Source: Bacteroidia bacterium
Lineage (GTDB): Bacteria > Bacteroidota > Bacteroidia > B-17B0 > Aurantibacillaceae
Length of the DNA: 33,115 nt
Direction of reading: 5' to 3'
Assembly: GCA_016787895.1 (NCBI GenBank)
Contig: JAEUTN010000013.1
Span: 1-33,115 of the forward strand
Of this stretch, positions 19,674-29,841 are shown piece after piece. The translations under genes and the position numbers were made by a program. Position 1 is the first letter of the stretch, and each line of letters starts with the position of its first letter. Below the pieces are notes generated by a model. That model worked only from the letters and a program-made list of their open reading frames with translations, ran no database searches and was not told where the DNA came from.

Positions 19674-22600
19674 ATGAAACGACTCTCAGGCTACTTTTTA
19701 TTGTTTTTACTCACTTTCACTGTTCAACAGGTAAAATCACAGGCGTTTAACGCATCGGTGACGCCCGGAGCTCAATGTTATAATCCGGCTTTGGGTTCAA
19801 ATACCGCCATTGCAGCCATTACTGCTACCGCGCCTTTGGCCGTTTCTTACAGCTGGACTATTGTTCCACCTAACGCTACCCCTTCGTGTGCAGCGCTTTT
19901 TACAAATGCAGTACCAAACGGAAGTATTATCGGGATTACCTTTCCTTGCTGCGGAGAATACACTATCAACGCCTTTGCGTTCACGGCCGCCAGTGTTCAG
20001 GTAGGTAACGTTCAGGCCTCACCAACACCTACCATCTTCTGCCCTACAGGGGCCACTATTGTGCCTTCAACGGCCGGCACCATCGTTTGTTCAGGCATAC
20101 CAATGACATTAACCGGTAACGGTGCAACCACCTTTACGTGGACTTCTTCGGCCGGGGGGGGTGGCACAACCACCACCGGTTTGAACCCGTTAACCATTAC
20201 CCCTACCGCAAACGCCACCTATACGCTTACCGGTTTTAACGCCAACGGATGTCTGGTTTCCAACACCATTGCCCTGGCGGTTCAATCAGCCACTTTTGCG
20301 GCCGGGCCGGCCAGCCAGTCCATTTGTGTGAACTCACCCTTGTGTTTCACTACCTCAGCGGCAGCCCAGGTCGGGGGCAATGTCACGCCGGGAACAGTGA
20401 CAACGAGTATACAATGGCTTAATCCCAGCGGCCTTGCTGTGGCCCAATGTACTTCACCTGCGGCACAGGGTACTTACACGGCCATACTCACCCATACCGG
20501 AGCTGCAGGTACCTGTACCCTCGAACAAACGGCACAAGTGTTTACCACCTCCACTATACCGGTTACTTTAACGGCTTCCAGCGCGTCCATTTGCCCTAAC
20601 GGAACGGTTCAATTAACGTCCATTTCAGCTCAAACCTCTGCTGTGAGCGGCCATGTGTGGACCCAAAGTTTTGGGGGGCCAATTGCAAGTACCGGAAATC
20701 CTATTGTTCGAACGATTCCAACTCTTCCCCGCACCTTTACGGTAACTCCTAACTATTTTGGTTGCACAGGTTCTGCCACCATCACAATCGGATTGTTAAC
20801 CTTAACACCAACCTTAACGCCAAGTTCTTTCTCGGTTTGTCCGAACACCCCTTTAACCTTAACGGCTACCGGCGGTGTCAATTACACCTTTACAGCGATT
20901 CCTTCCCTTAGTCCCAATGTGGTGCTTTCCACGGCACCGGGGGTTTCAACCGTTGCGCATACGCCTACCGTTGGTTTTGGGCAATTCCCCTGGCAGTATG
21001 CCGTAAGTGCCTTCAGTGCAGGTTGTGTGGGCAGTTCAACCATTGCCATCAACATCCGAACCATCAATCCTATCTTTACTTCTTCGGCTTTTAATAATTC
21101 GGTTTGTCCAAGCACCAATTTTACTCTTACTTCCAGCGGGGGTGCAGGAACCAGTTATACGTTTGTAGCTCCTCCGAACAACACAGTTCAATCGGGCCCT
21201 ACCCACACTGTTGTTCAGTCTTTAGCCGGTTTGCCGAACTCCTTCACGGTTTCGGTTGACAGTGCCGGTTGTACCGGGGTAGCCACTTTAACGATGAATT
21301 TATTGAACTTAAATCCTGTCGTCTCTTTGTCCACTCCATCTGTTTGTGAGGGCACGGCATTTTCATTTACCTCCACAGGCGGGGCAGGAACCACCTTCAC
21401 TTTTTTTGCGCCCACATTTACTACGCCCGTTACCTCAACTATTGTACCCACGGGCTCGCCTACAGAATCCTTCGCCACCCATGTGCCGGCCTTTAGTCCA
21501 CCGCTTGTAACCACATACACGGTTCAGGTGGATAGTGCGGGTTGTGTTGGAAGCAATACATTTTCCGTTGGTGTTTTAAATCTTTCGCCGAATTTGGGTC
21601 TTTTCATCTTGGATGCAAATGGTCCTATAAATAACGCGTGTCCTAACAGTCCCCTTACTTTAACCGCAACTGCCGGACTTAATCCATCCAACTTCAGTTA
21701 TACCTTTACAGCACCACCGCCATTGAGTTTTACCAATACCGGAAATGTGCCGAACCTTGGCGTTATTGCACCCTCGGCTTCATCTCTTTTCCCTGCAACT
21801 TATACTGTGGCTGTTGACAGCGCCGGTTGTATTGGTACCCGAACCGTTAACCTGGCTCTCAGAGTTTTAAACCGGGGGGTTATTGCCGGTTCTGCATCTG
21901 TATGTGCTGGTACCAGTGTAGTGATTTGCGCGATACCCGGCACCAGTTTAACCACCTACCAGTTTGTGGGGGTGAGTCCAACACAAACCGTGATTCAACC
22001 CACACTACCTTCCACGAACCCTTGTTTCACCTTCAACCCGGTTGATCCTACAATTTATACTGTGCTTGCTGATAGTGCTGGCTGTACCAATCTTGCTGCT
22101 CCAATTCAATCGGTTCTGGTTGGCATTACACCTTCCCTTACCATTGGAGCTTTGGCATCGCCAAGCATTATCTGCTCAGGACTTCCTTCCACACTCAGTG
22201 TTCAGGGAAGTACGGCTTATACCTATACCTGGACAGCTCCATCAGGCACCAACGCCATCCCTATCGGCAATGGCACAACAACCGCTGTGAATCCTACTAC
22301 TACTACCAATTATACTGTGAACGCATTGGATGCCGCGGGATGTATTGGTATACAAACAGTAGCTTTGGTGGTTGATCCTACGGCAAGCTTAAGTATGGTG
22401 GTGTCGGCCCCTTTCAACACCATTTGCCCTGCCAATCCAGCATTGAACTTGCCTCAGCAATCCAACACGCTCACGGCGAGCGGAGCTGTGAATTATTCCT
22501 GGAGTCCGCCTTTGTTCTTAAGCAGCACCAGCACCTCCATCACCATCACTACACCTACCACTTCCATCATTTACACGGTAACGGGCAACAATGGTTTGGG

Positions 22601-24545
22601 TTGTAACGGAGCTGCGCAGTTTACCATGACAGTGAACCAATACCCGTTGATCACCATGGTTCCAACCCAACAAAATGTGTGTTCAGGCTTTACCTCCACC
22701 ATCACGGCTTTTGGAGCTCAAACCTACACCTGGACCGGTACTACATTTACCACACCTATTGTTCAACCGTCCATTTCCGTTGGCCCCGGTACCTACACAG
22801 TGTTAGGATCCAATGGGGGCTCCTGTTTAAATGCCAGTGCTACAACTATTGGTACCCTTGCGCCTTTAAACATCAACCTTACTTACGCAAATAATACCAG
22901 CACCACCTGTATCATGAACAACTTCCCTAAATTGGCGAAACCCGTTACTTTGAACGCTTCGGGTGCAGCCAATTATGTGTGGTTGCCTTATGATCCGGCT
23001 ACCATGACATATTCCATTGGTCCTCAAACGCTGGTAAGACCTCACACCACCACCTGTTATACGGTTACCGGAAACACCTCGGTGTGTTCAGGTTCGGCCA
23101 TCGTTTGTGTAACTGTTGTGCCGCAGTTTACCATTGGTGCCAATCCACAATTTCCGGCCATGTGCCTTGGTGATTCCTTAAAATTAAGTGTGGTGAACAT
23201 AGGGCCTGGTGCCGTAGGTTCTCCTGCCGCGTATACCTACAGCTGGACAGAAGCACAAAATGCACCTCCGATAAGCATGAGTGCCTACCTTACTCCAACT
23301 ACCATGGTATTCCCTCAAAACACCACCACGTATTCTGTTGACGTTACCGATACCAGAACCTGCGTTTCCTTACCGCGTTTAATTACAGTAACGGTATTGC
23401 CGGCGCCAATGACGGATATTTTATTGCCCATCATCAACAACGTTCCTACCAATACTGTTTGTTTTGTGGGGCCTTCGCCAGGACCACCAGATGTATTGCT
23501 GAACCTTACCGCAAGCAACGTAAACAGTGGTTTGCCCTTTGGTATACAACCAACCTACACCTGGACCTCGCCAAACAATTCCATTTTAACGCCAAATAAC
23601 CAGGCACAGATTACCATCAATGCGCCGAACCGTCAGCCATCCATTATTGTTTACACGGTTGTATCAGGCTATAACGGCATCAATGGCTGCCGTGTTATTG
23701 ATACAGTAAGTGTTAGAGTTGTGGACTGCAGACCAATCACCATTGTGTCCTACACCACAGCGAATGAAAACGATACCATTTGCGCCAGGAGTTGTATTAC
23801 GTTTATGAACCTAACTGATACACTGGCTGGTGGACCTCAGACCTTTACCTGGTCCTTCCAGGGTGGTGCACCCAATACTTCTACCCTTGCGAATCCTACC
23901 ATTTGTTATAATCTTCCAGGAGAATACGATGTGATTTTAACGGTGCAAAATCCATACCCTATCAATGCACCGGGAAGCTCTGGTATAAAAGGTATTTCCA
24001 AATTCATTAAGGTGGTGGATATTCCGAACGTCACCATAGCTCCACCGGGACAATTAAGCAGTACACAGTACATCAATTTTGGTGGAAGTGCGGTACTCAC
24101 TGGTACAGGCGCTTACAGTTACATCTGGGATCCTCCTTACAACATCTCTTCACTCACCAATCCGAATGTTACGGTAAGTCCAATTCAAACCACTCAATAC
24201 GTGTTGTGGGGTTATAACAGCAAACAGTGTTTCTCAAGCGACACCGTGAATGTGATTGTGATTAAAGATTGCGGAGAAATGTATGTGCCTACAGCCTTCT
24301 CACCAAATGGTGACGGACACAATGATGACCTGAAGGTAATGGGCATTTGTCTTGAAACCATGACCTTTATGGTGTTTAACCGATGGGGTGAGAAAATATT
24401 TGAAACCACCGACCAGCGTTTGGGTTGGGATGGTACCTATAAAGAGAAAGAAGTTGAATCGGGTGTGTACGTCTACCGACTGGAGGGGAAGACCTTCGAT
24501 GGAAAAGGATTTAGTTCAAAAGGAAACGTCACGCTTTTAAGGTAA
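19674..24545 (+). CDS. Giant Ig-repeat protein with T9SS type B sorting domain
   Basis: A 1623-residue protein with a signal peptide at 1-22. The body consists of about fifteen Ig-like modules of 65-100 residues, each opening with a Cys-containing strand (VCPNTPLTLTATGG, VCEGTAFSFTSTGG, ICSGLPSTLSVQG), an aromatic core strand (NYTFTA, YTYTWTAP) and often closing with TVxVDSAGCxGxxTV. A PKD-like domain lies at about 1370-1430 (FTWSFQGGAPNTSTLANPTICYNLPGEYDVILTV). The last 90 residues, from YVPTAFSPNGDGHNDDL to the end, with FNRWGEKIF and GVYVYRLEG, are the gliding-motility C-terminal (type B) signal for secretion by T9SS. It is thus a surface or secreted fibre or adhesin-like protein. The PorP/SprF gene follows after four bases. 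Confidence 0.92.
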   Translation: MKRLSGYFLLFLLTFTVQQVKSQAFNASVTPGAQCYNPALGSNTAIAAITATAPLAVSYSWTIVPPNATPSCAALFTNAVPNGSIIGITFPCCGEYTINAFAFTAASVQVGNVQASPTPTIFCPTGATIVPSTAGTIVCSGIPMTLTGNGATTFTWTSSAGGGGTTTTGLNPLTITPTANATYTLTGFNANGCLVSNTIALAVQSATFAAGPASQSICVNSPLCFTTSAAAQVGGNVTPGTVTTSIQWLNPSGLAVAQCTSPAAQGTYTAILTHTGAAGTCTLEQTAQVFTTSTIPVTLTASSASICPNGTVQLTSISAQTSAVSGHVWTQSFGGPIASTGNPIVRTIPTLPRTFTVTPNYFGCTGSATITIGLLTLTPTLTPSSFSVCPNTPLTLTATGGVNYTFTAIPSLSPNVVLSTAPGVSTVAHTPTVGFGQFPWQYAVSAFSAGCVGSSTIAINIRTINPIFTSSAFNNSVCPSTNFTLTSSGGAGTSYTFVAPPNNTVQSGPTHTVVQSLAGLPNSFTVSVDSAGCTGVATLTMNLLNLNPVVSLSTPSVCEGTAFSFTSTGGAGTTFTFFAPTFTTPVTSTIVPTGSPTESFATHVPAFSPPLVTTYTVQVDSAGCVGSNTFSVGVLNLSPNLGLFILDANGPINNACPNSPLTLTATAGLNPSNFSYTFTAPPPLSFTNTGNVPNLGVIAPSASSLFPATYTVAVDSAGCIGTRTVNLALRVLNRGVIAGSASVCAGTSVVICAIPGTSLTTYQFVGVSPTQTVIQPTLPSTNPCFTFNPVDPTIYTVLADSAGCTNLAAPIQSVLVGITPSLTIGALASPSIICSGLPSTLSVQGSTAYTYTWTAPSGTNAIPIGNGTTTAVNPTTTTNYTVNALDAAGCIGIQTVALVVDPTASLSMVVSAPFNTICPANPALNLPQQSNTLTASGAVNYSWSPPLFLSSTSTSITITTPTTSIIYTVTGNNGLGCNGAAQFTMTVNQYPLITMVPTQQNVCSGFTSTITAFGAQTYTWTGTTFTTPIVQPSISVGPGTYTVLGSNGGSCLNASATTIGTLAPLNINLTYANNTSTTCIMNNFPKLAKPVTLNASGAANYVWLPYDPATMTYSIGPQTLVRPHTTTCYTVTGNTSVCSGSAIVCVTVVPQFTIGANPQFPAMCLGDSLKLSVVNIGPGAVGSPAAYTYSWTEAQNAPPISMSAYLTPTTMVFPQNTTTYSVDVTDTRTCVSLPRLITVTVLPAPMTDILLPIINNVPTNTVCFVGPSPGPPDVLLNLTASNVNSGLPFGIQPTYTWTSPNNSILTPNNQAQITINAPNRQPSIIVYTVVSGYNGINGCRVIDTVSVRVVDCRPITIVSYTTANENDTICARSCITFMNLTDTLAGGPQTFTWSFQGGAPNTSTLANPTICYNLPGEYDVILTVQNPYPINAPGSSGIKGISKFIKVVDIPNVTIAPPGQLSSTQYINFGGSAVLTGTGAYSYIWDPPYNISSLTNPNVTVSPIQTTQYVLWGYNSKQCFSSDTVNVIVIKDCGEMYVPTAFSPNGDGHNDDLKVMGICLETMTFMVFNRWGEKIFETTDQRLGWDGTYKEKEVESGVYVYRLEGKTFDGKGFSSKGNVTLLR

Positions 24546-24549
24546 AACT

Positions 24550-25608
24550 ATGCAAACAAGAAAAAAGATAGCGTATACCGCACTATTGGCCATAGCACTG
24601 GTTCAGGTTGGGCAATCACAGGACGTGCATTTTTCGCAATTCGCTGAAACGCCAAGTTCCATCAGTCCGGCCCTTGCCGGGGTAACTTATAACACCCGGG
24701 TGATTGCCAATTACCGATCGCAATGGTCTTCATTAGGCACACAATACCAAACCATTGGCCTGTCCTTTGATCAAACCATTAAGTTTAAAAAGCTCAGGAA
24801 CAATTATTTTGCTGTTGCCGTAAATGTGTTTCAGGATCAGGCCGGTGATGCCAAATTAACAACACTGAATCCAAATTTGGGTTTGAGTTTCCATCAGAAA
24901 ATAACCCGTCAGATGAAACTCTCTGCGGGTTTGCAATCGGGTTTGTTTTACCGCAAAATTGATGTCAGCAAACTGCAATGGGGAGAGCAATACAATGGCA
25001 TACGTTACGATGCTAACCTGCCAACCGGTGAGCCAAACATTCCAAGGGGTTCCATCACCTCTTTTGATATAGGTGGGGGGCTTAACCTGAATTATGTGCG
25101 CAGCGATAAATTTTTAAGTGCTAAAAATGCTGTGCGTTTTGATATGGGTGTTTCTGCTTACCACTTTAATGTAGGCAAAAGCTCTTTCATTACACCGGAT
25201 GAAAATCTGAACACACGGTTTTGCGCCTACTTTAACGGGGACTTTAATATTCCCGGTACCCGCAATGCCATTGTGCCAAGCTTTTTATACATGTATCAAA
25301 ACCCAAGTCAGGAATTTATACTCGGGGCTTTGTTTAAATTCATAATCGGTGATCCTTCGACCTATACCGGCAACAAAAAACCTTTTGCACTTTCGGTGGG
25401 AGGCTATTACCGGTACAACGATGCCATTGTGCCAGCCTTGCTCATGCAATGGGATAAGTACGCATTGGGTGTGTCATACGACATTAACATTTCAGCACTT
25501 ACCCCTGCCACCAACCGAAATGGTGGAATTGAGGTAATGCTTCGTTACAACCTCTATCCCGGTTACGGCATCAACATGGGACGCTCCGATTCAAAACCAT
25601 CCTATTGA
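24550..25608 (+). CDS. PorP/SprF-family T9SS outer-membrane protein
   Basis: A 352-residue protein. Signal peptide (1-23), then the family opening DVHFSQFAETPSSISPALAG, where the mature protein begins with D-x-HFSQF. The rest is amphipathic beta-strand sequence typical of a 14-stranded outer-membrane barrel (QWSSLGTQYQTIGLSFDQ, NLGLSFHQKI, SVGGYYRYNDAIVPALLMQ, ALGVSYDINIS). PorP/SprF-like proteins are known to be encoded next to type B cargos and to be needed for their export or anchoring. Here the gene is only four bases behind the 1623-residue cargo, so they are cotranscribed partners. Confidence 0.93.
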   Translation: MQTRKKIAYTALLAIALVQVGQSQDVHFSQFAETPSSISPALAGVTYNTRVIANYRSQWSSLGTQYQTIGLSFDQTIKFKKLRNNYFAVAVNVFQDQAGDAKLTTLNPNLGLSFHQKITRQMKLSAGLQSGLFYRKIDVSKLQWGEQYNGIRYDANLPTGEPNIPRGSITSFDIGGGLNLNYVRSDKFLSAKNAVRFDMGVSAYHFNVGKSSFITPDENLNTRFCAYFNGDFNIPGTRNAIVPSFLYMYQNPSQEFILGALFKFIIGDPSTYTGNKKPFALSVGGYYRYNDAIVPALLMQWDKYALGVSYDINISALTPATNRNGGIEVMLRYNLYPGYGINMGRSDSKPSY

Positions 25609-25617
25609 TAATTAATA

Positions 25618-25642
25618 AAGCGCCACACAAGGCGCTTTTTTT
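25618..25642 (+). terminator. Terminator after the PorP/SprF gene
   Basis: AAGCGCC, 6-base loop, GGCGCTT, then a run of T, ten bases past the stop codon. Confidence 0.85.
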
Positions 25643-25667
25643 ATGAATAAACTCTGAACTGCAATGT

Positions 25668-26384
25668 ATGCCAAATGATAGTTTTGAATTCAAAAAATTT
25701 AAAATAAGGCAGGACAAGTGCGCCATGAAAGTGGGTACCGATGCGGTGCTATTGGGAGCCTGGGTGATTCCCAACGGAAGCGCAAAAATTCTAGACATAG
25801 GAACGGGAACCGGAATTATTGCTTTGATGCTGGCGCAGAAATCCAATGCAGCCATTGTTGCCATAGATATTGACAAGGACAGTACAGAACAGGCTAAATT
25901 AAACGTAGCTGAAAGCAGTTTTGCTTCTCAAATCCAGGTTCAACACATTTCCTTTCAGGAACTCTCCTCAACAAGCACGCAAAAATTTGACCTGATAGTG
26001 AGTAACCCTCCGTTTTTTGTTGACTCCTTAAAAAGCACAAACGACGGGCGCACCATGGCTAGGCACAATGATCTTTTATCGTTTGAAGATTTGCTGCGCG
26101 GTGTAAAAAAATTACTGAGCGAGAAAGGTAAATTTTGTTTGATTTTACCAAAGAACGAAGCGATGTTATTCAGAGACCTGGCTAAAACCAAAGGCCTTTA
26201 CCTTTCAAAACTGATGCGCATTCGCACCCGCCCTGAAAAGGATTCAGAGAAACGCCACCTCATGCAGTTTGAATTTAAGGAAACAGAATTTTCTGAATCC
26301 ACACTGGTTATTGAAGCCGACAGTCACCGCAATTACACAGAGGAATACAAAAAATTCACTCAGGATTACTACATGAAGTTTTAA
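25668..26384 (+). CDS. trmN6: tRNA1(Val) adenine-37 N6-methyltransferase
   Basis: A 238-residue class I SAM-dependent methyltransferase. The SAM-binding motif is ILDIGTGTGIIALMLAQ (about 41-57), the acidic ribose ligand is in AIDIDKDS (about 66-73), and the catalytic NPPF of amino-methyltransferases is in LIVSNPPFF (about 106-114). The N-terminus FKKFKIRQDKCAMKVGTDAVLLGAW is the typical TrmN6/YfiC opening. It modifies A37 of a tRNA anticodon loop. It starts 25 bases after the terminator and has no clear promoter of its own. 26385-26526 holds no gene. Confidence 0.9.
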   Translation: MPNDSFEFKKFKIRQDKCAMKVGTDAVLLGAWVIPNGSAKILDIGTGTGIIALMLAQKSNAAIVAIDIDKDSTEQAKLNVAESSFASQIQVQHISFQELSSTSTQKFDLIVSNPPFFVDSLKSTNDGRTMARHNDLLSFEDLLRGVKKLLSEKGKFCLILPKNEAMLFRDLAKTKGLYLSKLMRIRTRPEKDSEKRHLMQFEFKETEFSESTLVIEADSHRNYTEEYKKFTQDYYMKF

Positions 26385-26526
26385 TAAGGCTTGGTACGCA
26401 CTGCCCTTTGCATTTTCCTTTTTCGTATCCTGATTTGTTAAAATAATTCCCTCTGTTTCCATTTTAACACAAACCACACCGGCTTCAGAAGTTGAATTGT
26501 TTAAATTTGGTAAAGTATGTCGGCTG

Positions 26527-29500
26527 ATGCGAATCTATCCTAATCCAATACTGATTTTATTGCTTTTGTTTTGTGAGTTGGTTAATTCACAAAATCAGGC
26601 CAGAAACTGGTATTTTGGAAACAATGCGGGCCTTAGTTTTTCAACCAGTCCTCCCACGGTTCTAAACAACGGTGCTCTCTCAACTACCTTCGGTTGCTCC
26701 TCCATTTCTTCTCCTGCCGGTAATCTTCTGTTTTACACCAATGGAGTCACAGTTTGGGATCAAACCCATTCAATTATGGCGAATGGCACGGGCTTAACCG
26801 GTTCCAATTCTGCGCAATCCTGCGTTATTGCGAAACAACCGGGTAATGCCAGCCTGTATTACATTTTTACAGTACAAGGTGCAGGAGGACCTGCGGGTTT
26901 AAACTATTCGATCGTTGACATGAGTTTGGCCGGAGGCAATGGTTCAGTAACAGTTAAAAATGCCACCTTGTTGCCGGTTTCTCTGGAAGAAAAAATCACG
27001 GCTGTAAAACACTGCAACCAAACCGACATTTGGGTGATGGTGAAAGAAATGTCGAACACCATTTATAAAGCCTACCTGCTTACTTCGGCCGGAGTAAGTA
27101 CAGTAGCAGTTTCAAGTTCGGTGGGCAGCAGCCGAACAGGACCCAGCGAAAGAGGCGGTATTAAATTTTCACCGAATGGCAAAAGAATGTCGGAGGTTTG
27201 GGCAAGCACGGGCGGAACGCCTGGGGTACAGTCCTGCAGTTTTGCCGTTATGGATTTTAACAACAATACAGGTGCTCTTAGCAATTACACCGGTTTGGGC
27301 GCTTTTGTAGGTGCTTTTTCGAATAGCTGGGCTTATGGTACAGAGTTTTCTCCCAACGGTGAAGTGCTTTACTTTATCTACCATGGTTATCTCTATCAAT
27401 GGAACCGTTGCCTTGTTCCAATGAATGCTAACGGCAGTATTGGACATGAGGAGAACAACGTTATCACCTATAACCGGGCCAGTATGCAATTGGCTCCCGA
27501 CGGTAAAATATACATCGCGAAGGCCGGCTCGAATACGCTTGATGTGATTAATAATCCTAATCTTAGCGGACCTGCTTGTGGTTATAGTTTAAATGCTCTG
27601 TCTGTTGGAAACAACACTGTGCAATATGGCTTACCAAGCTTTGTCACATCCTATTTTGAGCAAATGCCCGGGCCTTTTACCTTCAGTTCGAATTTAAATC
27701 CAGGCTGTATGCTGGTGGCCTTTTATTCTCCTACCGTGTGTGCATTCACCGGGTATACCATTTCTTCCACACAATGGAATTTTGGGGATCCGGGCTCAGG
27801 AGCTGCAAACACTTCCAGTTTGGCCAATCCCACTCATTCCTTTTCAGCTCCCGGCACCTATACAGTTCAACTGATCAATAGTTATATCTGTAATAAAAAC
27901 GATACGCTTTATCAAACGATCACTGTTGGCTCTCCTACCTTTGGAATTGTTACGCCGTCATTAAGTTGCGGACCAACCAACGCTACTTTAACAGTGAATG
28001 GAGGTGTGGGTCCATTTTCTTATACCTGGTCGCCATCATTACAAACCGGTTCAGTAGTAAGTGGGATGTTGCCAGGAATGTATTCCGTTGTGATGCGTGA
28101 CAATGGCAGCGGATGCCAGGGTGTATTCACTGTGTCTATTCCTTCAATTGTGTTAACGAGCAGTGTTATTACCACTCCTTTGCCCTGCCATAATCAAGGC
28201 ACGGGTACGGCTTCACTGAATGTATTCGGAGGCTCAGGAACCTACAGCGTATCATGGAGCAATACACCGGCCAATACAACAAGTTTAAGCGGATTAACTC
28301 CCGGAAATTATTCTGTAAGTGTTTTAGATTTGCTCAGCGGTTGTACCTCCACCACCAACTTTACCATCCAACAGCCGGCTCCATTGGTCTTAACCATGGT
28401 GGTGCTCACACCAAGCATCTGCGCCGGCAATACGGTGACTTTGTATTCGGGTGCCAATGGAGGAAATGCGCCTTACGCGTATCAGTGGGCCGGTGGGCCT
28501 TCCAGTCAAAATTACACACTCAGTCCTCAAACTACCGGTCAGTTGGTATATACCTGTACAGCAATTGACATCAACAATTGCAGCACAAGCAATACGGTGG
28601 CTTTGACGGTTAACACAACACCAACACTCAGCGCAACGGGAGCGAATATTTGTCCGGGTGCGGTAGCCCTGGTTTCTGTCAGCGGCGCCAGCACCTACAC
28701 ATGGCAACCCGGTACCTTTGCTGCCACCAGTTTCACAGTAATCCCAAATACGAGTTTGGTGTATACGGTTACGGGCAAAACAAATGGCTGCTCCTCATCA
28801 GCAACTGTAGGTGTGAATCTTTTAAGTGCGCCTCTTGCCCTTGCCTCCAACAATGGACCGGTGTGTTCAGGTTCGGTATTAAATTTTAGTGGGAGCGGGG
28901 GGCAAAATTACCAATGGTCGGGCCCTTCCGGATTTGTATCCAATTCCCAAAACCCCTTTGTTTCTTCTGCCTCCATTGCCAACAGTGGCGTGTATACCTT
29001 GGTGGTTACGGGGGCCAATGCCTGTACTTCAAGCATTACAACTATGGCAAACATCCTTTCTACGCCGAGTATTGGCGTAATTGGAAACACCATTGTATGT
29101 ATCGGGCAAAGCACACAGTTGAATGCCAGTGGTGCGAACACCTACACCTGGAGTACCGGATCAAACAGTTCCTTCATAATACTTTCACCGGCGGCAACAG
29201 CTGTTTATACGGTGAGTGGAAATTTTACACAAAACCAATGCGTGGGTACAAATACCTTTATGGTGAAGGTGGTTGAGTGTATTGGGCTTGCTGAGCAAAA
29301 TGCATCGGGCAATGGTGTGAGTATATTTCCAAACCCCTTCTCTTCAGTATTTATAATAAAAACTATTCAGCCCATTAAAATTAGCTTGTATTCTGAATTA
29401 GGATCTTTATTGTTTGAGCAAGCGCTCGAAAGTGGTCAACATCCTGTTGATTTGAGTAAGTATGCAAAAGGTGTGTATTTTATGCGCATCAACAACAGTG

Positions 29501-29538
29501 GTTATGAAGAAACGGTGAGGCTGGTGAAAATTGATTAG
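26527..29538 (+). CDS. T9SS type A cargo with N-terminal propeller-like domain, PKD, SprB-like and Ig-like modules
   Basis: A 1003-residue product from ATG 26527; a TTG ten codons earlier would only lengthen the signal peptide (MRIYPNPILILLLLFCELVNSQ). Residues about 25-385 begin NWYFGNNAGLSFST and contain repeated KFSPNGKRM, EFSPNGEVLYFIY and QLAPDGKIYIAK blades, so they are probably a beta-propeller. A PKD-like domain follows (WNFGDPGSG...NPTHSFSAPGTYTVQLIN, about 415-465), then SprB-like repeats (LTPGNYSVSVLDLLSGC) and four or five Ig-like modules. The end VSIFPNPFSSVFII to the C-terminus is a type A sorting domain. It should be a secreted or surface-anchored protein exported by T9SS, possibly an adhesin. 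Confidence 0.9.
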   Translation: MRIYPNPILILLLLFCELVNSQNQARNWYFGNNAGLSFSTSPPTVLNNGALSTTFGCSSISSPAGNLLFYTNGVTVWDQTHSIMANGTGLTGSNSAQSCVIAKQPGNASLYYIFTVQGAGGPAGLNYSIVDMSLAGGNGSVTVKNATLLPVSLEEKITAVKHCNQTDIWVMVKEMSNTIYKAYLLTSAGVSTVAVSSSVGSSRTGPSERGGIKFSPNGKRMSEVWASTGGTPGVQSCSFAVMDFNNNTGALSNYTGLGAFVGAFSNSWAYGTEFSPNGEVLYFIYHGYLYQWNRCLVPMNANGSIGHEENNVITYNRASMQLAPDGKIYIAKAGSNTLDVINNPNLSGPACGYSLNALSVGNNTVQYGLPSFVTSYFEQMPGPFTFSSNLNPGCMLVAFYSPTVCAFTGYTISSTQWNFGDPGSGAANTSSLANPTHSFSAPGTYTVQLINSYICNKNDTLYQTITVGSPTFGIVTPSLSCGPTNATLTVNGGVGPFSYTWSPSLQTGSVVSGMLPGMYSVVMRDNGSGCQGVFTVSIPSIVLTSSVITTPLPCHNQGTGTASLNVFGGSGTYSVSWSNTPANTTSLSGLTPGNYSVSVLDLLSGCTSTTNFTIQQPAPLVLTMVVLTPSICAGNTVTLYSGANGGNAPYAYQWAGGPSSQNYTLSPQTTGQLVYTCTAIDINNCSTSNTVALTVNTTPTLSATGANICPGAVALVSVSGASTYTWQPGTFAATSFTVIPNTSLVYTVTGKTNGCSSSATVGVNLLSAPLALASNNGPVCSGSVLNFSGSGGQNYQWSGPSGFVSNSQNPFVSSASIANSGVYTLVVTGANACTSSITTMANILSTPSIGVIGNTIVCIGQSTQLNASGANTYTWSTGSNSSFIILSPAATAVYTVSGNFTQNQCVGTNTFMVKVVECIGLAEQNASGNGVSIFPNPFSSVFIIKTIQPIKISLYSELGSLLFEQALESGQHPVDLSKYAKGVYFMRINNSGYEETVRLVKID

Positions 29539-29841
29539 TGGATAAATCACACCCTTCTATCTGACTGGAAACTAATTTCGGATTTTGAATTTAATTCTTC
29601 TTTCCTTTCAAATGTGAAAGCACCTGCACCTCTGCTGCCCGGGCTTTTGCAGTTGCTATCAACCAGTAGCAACTCCTAACCTATAGAACCTGAAAAGATA
29701 ATACAATAGAATTGTACATGTAAATATCAACCAGATACAAACCTGTTTAAGCATTTTGCTCAGGCACAAAAAATCGAGAAGCTATTTGAATTACCTTAAC
29801 TATTGAAACCAACCGGCATATACAAACCATAAAAATTTGTT
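29539..29841. other. Intergenic region with a stem-loop
   Basis: There is no gene in these 303 bases. A perfect inverted repeat AGTTGCTA (29651-29658) / TAGCAACT (29667-29674) with an 8-base loop lacks a T-run, so it is not a standard terminator. Confidence 0.5.

Noticed and set aside
28254..29276. Alternative plus-strand frames rich in Cys, His and Trp within the Ig-repeat gene
   Set aside because: They are out-of-frame readings of repeat codons in a confirmed large gene.
29651..29674. Stem-loop as terminator of the 26527-29538 gene
   Set aside because: It has no T-run and lies more than 110 bases past the stop; kept only as an unexplained inverted repeat.
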